Source of the DNA: Clostridia bacterium
Lineage (GTDB): Bacteria > Bacillota > Clostridia > Oscillospirales > Acutalibacteraceae
NCBI GenBank assembly: GCA_017501865.1
Contig: JAFVWD010000222.1
Span: 1-7,186, forward strand
Length of the DNA: 7,186 nt
Direction of reading: 5' to 3'
Positions 1 through 4,694 of this stretch are shown here, piece by piece. The notes below the pieces were generated by a model that saw only the letters and a list, made by a program, of their open reading frames with translations, searched no databases and had not been told where the DNA came from. A program made the translations under genes and the position numbers. Within the stretch, counting starts at the first letter, position 1, and every line of letters starts with the position of its first letter.

Positions 1-113
1 TAAAGGAAGGCTCGGAACGTGCTGCTTGTGACTTTATTTCAGGAATGACCGATGCATATTCAATTAAAACATTTACAGATTTATTCGTTCCGAAAACATG
101 GGGATATAAATAA
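1..113 (+). CDS. dgt: dGTP triphosphohydrolase-like protein, C-terminal end (5' partial)
   Basis: An open frame enters from the left edge (codons from position 3) and stops at TAA 111-113, leaving 36 residues. The tail includes RAACDFISGMTDAYSI followed by FTDLF, which matches the usual end of the HD-domain dGTPase family (Dgt), where a 'ISGMTD.YA...F..LF' helix closes the protein. Members hydrolyse dNTPs to deoxynucleosides and triphosphate in the cytoplasm. The catalytic HD residues are outside the window, so activity cannot be judged. The position directly before dnaG and rpoD on the same strand is the typical Clostridia arrangement and supports the call. Only 42 nt separate its stop from the chosen dnaG start and I see no terminator between them, so co-transcription is likely. 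The identification rests on a short tail plus context. Confidence 0.75.
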   Translation, partial: KEGSERAACDFISGMTDAYSIKTFTDLFVPKTWGYK

Positions 114-143
114 AGTGTACTGTAACATTAAATGAGTAAAATT

Positions 144-148
144 AGGAG
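144..148 (+). promoter_or_regulatory. Shine-Dalgarno sequence that fixes the dnaG start at GTG 156
   Basis: AGGAG at 144-148 lies 7 nt before GTG 156-158, an ideal spacing. The upstream in-frame ATG at 132 has no recognisable Shine-Dalgarno sequence before it. This site would sit inside the coding region if ATG 132 were used. Confidence 0.8.
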
Positions 149-155
149 TGAGAGT

Positions 156-1937
156 GTGGCTGTCAGGTTATCAGATGATTTTCTTGAGCAGATTCGTGAC
201 AGAAATGACATTGAGTCAGTAATTTCAGGTTACGTAGAGTTGAAAAGACGTGGCAGAAATCTCGTCGGTCTTTGTCCGTTTCACAATGAAAAGACAGCAT
301 CATTCACAGTTTACCCGGAAACCTCTTCTTATTATTGCTTTGGTTGCCACGCAGGCGGCGACGTGATTACTTTTATAAGGAATATTGAAAATCTTGATTA
401 TGTGGATTCTGTTAAGTTTTTAGCTGACAGAAGCGGAATAAAAATGCCGGATGATAACTTAGATGATACTGTTCACGAAAAACGAAAGCTTACTTATGAG
501 TTGAATCGTGCGGCAGCTAAATTTTTTCACGAATGCTTGTTTTCTGAAAAATGCAAGGAACACCTGCAATACTTTGTAAATCGCGGACTTACCAAAAGTC
601 AGATTACAAGATTTGGTTTGGGAGCTGCGCCGGATGATTGGCACGAATTGTGCAATTACCTCGTTTCGCAGGGCTTTAAAAAGGATGACCTTGTAAGGGC
701 TGACTTAGTAAAACTATCAGAAAAAAACGGCAGAAAAAATTATTACGATAATTTCAGGAACCGTGTTATTTTTCCGGTTATTGATTTAAGAGGCAACGTG
801 GTTGCATTTGGCGGCAGAGTTTTAGATGACAGCAAGCCTAAGTATATAAATACAGGTGATACACCCGTTTACAAAAAGGGTAAGGAGCTTTTTGCACTGA
901 ATTTAGCAAAAAACGGTAATAACGGAAAGCTTATTCTTTGTGAAGGCTATATGGATGTTATAGCCCTTCATAAATACGGCTTCACCAATGCAATAGCAGG
1001 TCTTGGTACAGCTTTGACTCCTGAACAGGTTACATTGATTTCGCGATATGCAGAAGAGGTTTACCTGTGCTACGATTCAGATGAAGCCGGGCAGAAGGCG
1101 GTAAGGGCAGCCTTGAGCTTGTTTTCGAAAACAGGCGTAAAGGTTAAGGTTATAATGCTTTCGGGAGCTAAGGACCCTGATGAGATTCTGAGCAGGGAAG
1201 GCGGAAAAGATCGCTTTCAGACCTTGTTGGATGAATCTCTTAACGCAATTGAGTACTATCTTTATATAACTAAAGCGAAATATAATATTTCTACTGCCGA
1301 TGGCAGACGAGATTATCTCAATGAAGCCTCAAAACTACTTTCACGCGTCGGTGCTATTGAAAGGGATGTTTATGCTTCAAAGCTGGCAGATGAATTAAAT
1401 GTTGATAAAAATTCAATACTAACAACGGTTGATAATAATATTACCCGTGCAAACAGAACAGTTAAGCGCGAAGCATTCAAAAGTGCGCAGAAAGAGGAAC
1501 GCGAAATTCAGAAATCGTTTGATCCTGAGAGAACAAAAAATCTGAGGGCTGCAAAGGCTGAGGATATTTTATTGATTTCTATACTTAATAATGCTTCTTT
1601 TTATAATAAATTAAAAAATGATTTGACAGAGGAGCTTTTTATAACTCCGTTAAATAAAAGATTGCTTTCGCTTATTATCGGAAGACTTGATGAAGGTAAG
1701 AGTGTTGAGATTTCATTTCTGGCACCACACTTAACCTCTGATGAAATGAGTGTTGTAGCAAAATTGTTTGCAGATATTTCTTTGGTTTCAAATACAATTG
1801 ATGAGTGTGTGGATTGCATTAATGTATTGAAAAAAGAAAAAGAAAAGCAAAATATGCAGACTCCTTCTGCAATGGGGGATCAGGATTTTCTCGATTTTTT
1901 TGCTTCATTAAAAAAATCTGAGGATGAAAAAAAGTAA
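156..1937 (+). CDS. dnaG: DNA primase DnaG
   Basis: DnaG synthesises RNA primers at the replication fork and works with the replicative helicase. Starting at GTG 156 the protein has 593 residues, typical for bacterial primase. Visible domains: an N-terminal CHC2 zinc finger with ligands C40, H43, C61 and C64, exactly the E. coli numbering, which itself supports this start; the RNA-polymerase-basic region with NRVIFPVID and FGGRVL (about 202-223) and KYINTGDTPVYKKGKELFAL (about 230-249); and a TOPRIM domain with EGYMDVIAL (E263) and DSDEAG (D307, D309) as metal-binding acidic residues. The C-terminal roughly 130 residues, from about 465, correspond to the helicase-interaction region. The usual EKTPSF of the zinc finger reads EKTASF here (A48), a mild variation. 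The gene is intact, without frameshift. It is followed after 47 nt by rpoD and probably shares a transcript with it. An alternative ATG at 132 would add eight residues but lacks a ribosome site. Confidence 0.97.
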   Translation: MAVRLSDDFLEQIRDRNDIESVISGYVELKRRGRNLVGLCPFHNEKTASFTVYPETSSYYCFGCHAGGDVITFIRNIENLDYVDSVKFLADRSGIKMPDDNLDDTVHEKRKLTYELNRAAAKFFHECLFSEKCKEHLQYFVNRGLTKSQITRFGLGAAPDDWHELCNYLVSQGFKKDDLVRADLVKLSEKNGRKNYYDNFRNRVIFPVIDLRGNVVAFGGRVLDDSKPKYINTGDTPVYKKGKELFALNLAKNGNNGKLILCEGYMDVIALHKYGFTNAIAGLGTALTPEQVTLISRYAEEVYLCYDSDEAGQKAVRAALSLFSKTGVKVKVIMLSGAKDPDEILSREGGKDRFQTLLDESLNAIEYYLYITKAKYNISTADGRRDYLNEASKLLSRVGAIERDVYASKLADELNVDKNSILTTVDNNITRANRTVKREAFKSAQKEEREIQKSFDPERTKNLRAAKAEDILLISILNNASFYNKLKNDLTEELFITPLNKRLLSLIIGRLDEGKSVEISFLAPHLTSDEMSVVAKLFADISLVSNTIDECVDCINVLKKEKEKQNMQTPSAMGDQDFLDFFASLKKSEDEKK

Positions 1938-1942
1938 ATTAT

Positions 1943-1962
1943 TAATACAAGTGATTGTATTA
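1943..1962 (+). other. Inverted repeat / GNRA-capped hairpin in the dnaG-rpoD spacer
   Basis: TAATACAA (1943-1950) and TTGTATTA (1955-1962) are perfectly complementary and enclose GTGA, which as GUGA fits the GNRA tetraloop pattern. The stem is 8 bp, nearly all A-U, and has no T-tract behind it, so it is not a standard terminator. It lies between the dnaG stop and the rpoD Shine-Dalgarno sequence, which it does not cover. It could be an mRNA processing or stability element or a DNA operator; the sequence alone does not say which. Confidence 0.45.
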
Positions 1963-1984
1963 TTGTGAAAAGAAAGGTGTAAAA

Positions 1985-3079
1985 ATGGAAGGATTAGAAA
2001 AGAAACCGCAAATCAAAGCATTAATTGAAAAGGGTAAAGCTACCGGTAAGCTTACCACTCACGAAATTGATGCCGTTATTCTTGAAATGGATTTCGACAT
2101 TGAAGAGCTTGACAAGCTTTACGAAACAGTCGAGAGCAATAACATTGAAATTATCGATGACCTCGGTGATGAAATGCTTGACGCACTTTCTTTCGACCTT
2201 GATGTAACAAAAAATGTCGAAGAAGAAGTTGCTCCGGATGCAAAAAATGTTGCTATTGATGACCCTGTAAAGGTGTATTTAAAAGAAATTGGTCGTGTTC
2301 CGCTTTTAACTCCTGAGGAGGAAATTGAGCTCGCTATGAGAATTTCTTCTGATGATATTGAAGCAAAACAACGTCTTTCTGAGTCAAACCTGCGTCTCGT
2401 TGTAAGTATTGCTAAAAGATATGTTGGACGTGGTATGCAGTTCCTTGATCTTATTCAGGAGGGTAACTTGGGTCTTATTAAAGCTGTTGATAAATTTGAC
2501 TACACCAAGGGCTTCAAGTTTTCAACATATGCTACATGGTGGATAAGACAAGCTATTACACGTGCTATTGCAGATCAGGCAAGAACAATTCGTATTCCGG
2601 TACACATGGTTGAAACAATTAATAAAGTTAAAAAGACAAACAGTCAGCTTCTCCACGAAAACGGCAGAGATCCGACAGCGGAAGAAATCGCTGCAAAGTT
2701 AGATATGCCTGTTGATAAGGTTCGCGAAATTCTTCGTGTTGCACAAGAGCCGGTTTCTCTTGAAACACCAATCGGTGAAGAGGAAGATAGCCATTTAGGT
2801 GATTTTATTCCTGATGATGATGCACAAGCACCTGTCGATGCTGCCTCAATGGCACTTATGCGCGAGCAGCTTTCAGATGTTCTTAAAACTCTCACACCAA
2901 GAGAAGCACGAGTTTTAAGTCTTCGTTACGGTCTTGATGACGGTAACCCGAAAACTCTTGAAGAGGTTGGTAAAGAGTTTCAGGTTACAAGAGAACGTAT
3001 CCGTCAGATTGAAGCAAAAGCATTAAGAAAGCTTCGTCATCCAAGCAGAAGTAAAAAACTCAAGGATTTCCTTGATTAA
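1985..3079 (+). CDS. rpoD: Primary sigma factor RpoD/SigA
   Basis: This is the housekeeping sigma factor that directs RNA polymerase to -35/-10 promoters. The protein of 364 residues has region 1.1 in its shortened Gram-positive form (about 8-65), region 1.2 (DPVKVYLKEIGRVPLLTPEEE, about 93-113), region 2 with NLRLVVSIAKRYVGRG, DLIQEGNLGLIKAVDKFD and FSTYATWWIRQAI (about 135-192, core binding and -10 recognition), region 3 (about 215-290), and region 4 with the helix-turn-helix TLEEVGKEFQVTRERIRQIE (about 324-343, -35 recognition). The ATG at 1985 is chosen because AAAGGTG (1973-1979) precedes it by 5 nt and the protein then begins MEGLEKKP, as in relatives. An in-frame TTG at 1955 lies inside the spacer hairpin and is unlikely to be used. 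The gene is followed directly by a strong terminator. Confidence 0.97.
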   Translation: MEGLEKKPQIKALIEKGKATGKLTTHEIDAVILEMDFDIEELDKLYETVESNNIEIIDDLGDEMLDALSFDLDVTKNVEEEVAPDAKNVAIDDPVKVYLKEIGRVPLLTPEEEIELAMRISSDDIEAKQRLSESNLRLVVSIAKRYVGRGMQFLDLIQEGNLGLIKAVDKFDYTKGFKFSTYATWWIRQAITRAIADQARTIRIPVHMVETINKVKKTNSQLLHENGRDPTAEEIAAKLDMPVDKVREILRVAQEPVSLETPIGEEEDSHLGDFIPDDDAQAPVDAASMALMREQLSDVLKTLTPREARVLSLRYGLDDGNPKTLEEVGKEFQVTRERIRQIEAKALRKLRHPSRSKKLKDFLD

Positions 3080-3086
3080 TAAAATT

Positions 3087-3116
3087 AAGGGTTAGTTCTT
3101 TGACTAACCCTTTTTT
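3087..3116 (+). terminator. Intrinsic terminator after rpoD
   Basis: GGGTTAGT (3089-3096) pairs perfectly with ACTAACCC (3103-3110) around the loop TCTTTG, and six T follow (3111-3116). The stem can grow by two A-T pairs using 3087-3088. It begins 8 nt after the rpoD stop and so closes the dgt-dnaG-rpoD unit. It ends only 13 nt before the next start codon, at 3130. Confidence 0.93.
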
Positions 3117-3129
3117 ATGCAGGTGTATT

Positions 3130-3900
3130 ATGAAATTAAAAAAATATATAATTATTGTAGTAGCTTTAATCTTAGTTTCAGGCGTTACTGTTGGTGGTGT
3201 TGCTTTTATGAATGATAAAAAAGAGCAGGAGTTTTATGAAAATCAACCGCTAAATTTACCTGTCGGTTTTACTTACACAGCGCATACAGGTTGTTGCGGT
3301 ACTGCAGATAATTCTCTTGAATCGATAAAATCGGGAATAGAAAACGGGGCCGATATAGTAGAATTTGATTTGTATTTTACCGAAAACGGTACAGCAGTGC
3401 TTTCTCACGACAAACCACAAGGGGATGAAGTGACGCTTGACGAAGCTTTTAAATTAATAAGTACTTATGAGGATGTAAAGGTAAATGTTGATGTAAAGGT
3501 GTGTAAGACACTTTATATAGTTTGGGAATTTGCAGAAAAGTATAACATTTCTAACAGGATTTTCTTTACAGGAATTAAGCTTGAAGATGTTGAAACCGTA
3601 AAAAAAGAATGTCCTGATGTTCCGTATTACCTGAATTATGATGTTTTAAAAGAGAGAAAGCAAACTGAGGAGTACCTTAATGAGCTTGTGGAAATTGTTG
3701 AAAAATGTGGTGCGGTAGGTATTAATTTCAATAAAGATTCCGCAACTAAAGACTTGGTTGATACATTCCATAAAAATAATTTACTTGTTTCAATATGGAC
3801 TGTAAATGAAGAAAAGGATATGTATAAAATTCTTTATTTTGCACCTGATAATATAACAACGAGAAATCCCGATGCTTTAAGAGAGCTTTTGAGTGATTGA
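3130..3900 (+). CDS. Membrane-anchored glycerophosphodiester phosphodiesterase-like protein
   Basis: The protein has 256 residues. Residues 1-5 are basic (MKLKK) and about 6-26 form one hydrophobic segment, so the enzyme is probably anchored with its domain outside the cell. The rest fits the GDPD TIM-barrel family, which cleaves glycerophosphodiesters to glycerol 3-phosphate and an alcohol: AHTG (51-54), NSLESI (61-66), GADIVEFD (73-80), LSHD (91-94), VDVK (120-123), SIWTVN (221-226) and TTRNPD (243-248). E78, D80 and H93 match conserved active-site positions. Two positions differ from consensus: the HRG arginine is T53, and the glutamate of the 'IEIK' metal motif is D121. Substrate and even activity are therefore uncertain; a teichoic-acid- or lipid-derived diester is possible but not shown. 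ATG 3130 is preferred because AGGTG (3121-3125) precedes it. A TTG start at 3100 would lie inside the rpoD terminator. I see no convincing promoter. The last 24 bp overlap the convergent deacetylase gene. Confidence 0.85.
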   Translation: MKLKKYIIIVVALILVSGVTVGGVAFMNDKKEQEFYENQPLNLPVGFTYTAHTGCCGTADNSLESIKSGIENGADIVEFDLYFTENGTAVLSHDKPQGDEVTLDEAFKLISTYEDVKVNVDVKVCKTLYIVWEFAEKYNISNRIFFTGIKLEDVETVKKECPDVPYYLNYDVLKERKQTEEYLNELVEIVEKCGAVGINFNKDSATKDLVDTFHKNNLLVSIWTVNEEKDMYKILYFAPDNITTRNPDALRELLSD

Positions 3901-4650
3901 TTTTTGTTTACCTGTGTAATCAATTTTATAATTATCCCAATAAATCAGCTCACTGACGGTTACGAATTCGTAGCCGTCATTTTTTAATTTTTCTAAAATC
4001 ATTCTTAAAGCCTCGGGTGTATTTTCTACACCGTTATGAAAAAGAAGAATTGAGCCGTTTTCGGTTTTTGAAATGACTCTTGAATACATTTCTTGGGCAG
4101 AAAGCTTCTTCCAGTCAAGAGAGTCGACTGACCATTGAATCATTTTCATTCCGAGCGCATCTGTGACCTCAATACTTTTGTTATCATAATCACCGGAAGG
4201 TGCTCTTACTAATTTTACTTTTTCGCCGGTTATTGCTTCAATTTTTTTATTGCAAGTTTCAATTTCTTTAATTACTTCTTGTCTTGAGGCTTTACTGAAC
4301 AATTTATGGGTGTCTGAGTGATTGGCAATTTCGTGGCCTGCATCGTAGAATTTTTTTACGGCTTCAGGGTTTTCATCAACCCAACTGCCAACGACAAATA
4401 TTGTGGCTCTGGCATTGTATTTGTTCAGGATTTCTAAAATTTCATCAGTATCTTCAGCACTCCATGCAGCATCAAAGGTTACAGAAATTTGCTTTGTATC
4501 TGTTTCAACACAGTATATCGGCAATCTTCTTACAGGGTTATCACTTGTTGCTGAAATTCCTGTAATTGTAGCCAATAAAATTAAAAATATGATAATAATA
4601 AAACCAAATATAAAAAGCGTTTTTTTAAAATTAATAACTAAGCATTTCAT
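3877..4650 (-). CDS. NodB-fold polysaccharide deacetylase, PdaB-like, membrane-anchored
   Basis: The protein of 257 residues has a strongly hydrophobic N-terminal segment (about 11-33) after KK, so it is probably membrane-anchored or secreted, with a NodB domain (about 54-235) outside. NodB-fold enzymes remove N-acetyl groups from peptidoglycan or other amino sugars. Motifs: TFDAAW (58-63, D60 as the expected general base), NHSDTH (110-115, metal ligands H111 and H115), RAPSG (149-153), QWSVDSLDW (172-180) and LLFHNG (202-207, H205). The TFD..W and VDSLDW patterns and the length recall PdaB, a Bacillus spore-cortex protein, so a sporulation role is plausible but inferred. Position 61 is Ala where canonical deacetylases have a metal-binding Asp, and RPPYG reads RAPSG, so catalysis may be altered. 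The Shine-Dalgarno AGGGGG (complement of 4662-4657) lies 6 nt before the ATG, buried in a strong hairpin. The 3' end overlaps the convergent phosphodiesterase gene by 24 bp. Confidence 0.88.
   Translation of the reverse strand: MKCLVINFKKTLFIFGFIIIIFLILLATITGISATSDNPVRRLPIYCVETDTKQISVTFDAAWSAEDTDEILEILNKYNARATIFVVGSWVDENPEAVKKFYDAGHEIANHSDTHKLFSKASRQEVIKEIETCNKKIEAITGEKVKLVRAPSGDYDNKSIEVTDALGMKMIQWSVDSLDWKKLSAQEMYSRVISKTENGSILLFHNGVENTPEALRMILEKLKNDGYEFVTVSELIYWDNYKIDYTGKQKSITQKLS
3954..3985 (+). terminator. Probable terminator of the phosphodiesterase gene, inside the convergent CDS
   Basis: Positions 3954-3964 pair with 3969-3979 around the loop AATT, giving an 11-bp stem with a single T-G (U-G) pair (3960/3973). 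TTTTTT at 3980-3985 follows. The tract is on the + strand only; read on the - strand the hairpin is not followed by T. It lies 53 nt after the TGA of the + strand phosphodiesterase gene and within codons for a GYEFVTVSEL stretch of the deacetylase. No other terminator follows the + strand gene closely. Confidence 0.75.
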
Positions 4651-4687
4651 AAAAATCCCCCTGATGAAGTTTATTCATCAGGGGGAT
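4651..4687 (-). terminator. Terminator of the flavoprotein operon, overlapping the deacetylase ribosome site
   Basis: Positions 4655-4668 are the exact complement of 4674-4687, giving a perfect 14-bp stem with a 5-nt loop (4669-4673). On the - strand the five G-C pairs are near the base and are followed by TTTTT (4655-4651), the first T of which also closes the stem. It lies 7 nt after the stop of the FAD-dependent dehydrogenase gene, as expected for its terminator. The ATG of the next gene follows the T-tract immediately. On the + strand the hairpin has no T-tract. Confidence 0.88.
4657..4662 (-). promoter_or_regulatory. Deacetylase Shine-Dalgarno sequence sequestered in a hairpin arm
   Basis: Read on the - strand, AGGGGG lies 6 nt before ATG 4650-4648. 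All six bases are paired in the 3' arm of the 14-bp stem at 4655-4687, so any transcript carrying both arms would hide the ribosome site. No other Shine-Dalgarno sequence or nearby alternative start is visible for this gene. Confidence 0.75.
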
Positions 4688-4694
4688 AGTCCTA

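Noticed and set aside
1955..1984. TTG extension of rpoD by ten residues
   Set aside because: It lies in the spacer hairpin; ATG 1985 has a good ribosome site and gives the family-typical N-terminus.
3100..3129. Upstream TTG extension of the phosphodiesterase gene
   Set aside because: It would start inside the rpoD terminator loop, lacks a Shine-Dalgarno sequence, and adds ten residues before a normal basic-plus-hydrophobic N-terminus.
3100..3131. TTGACT ... TATTAT as a promoter for the phosphodiesterase gene
   Set aside because: The spacer is 20 nt and the -10 would overlap the start codon; TTGACT is part of the terminator loop and stem.
3472..3507. Imperfect 18-bp tandem repeat (GATGTAAAGGT twice) in the phosphodiesterase gene
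   Set aside because: It encodes the DVKVNVDVKV beta strand with the metal-binding motif and is better explained by alternating strand residues than by a recent duplication.
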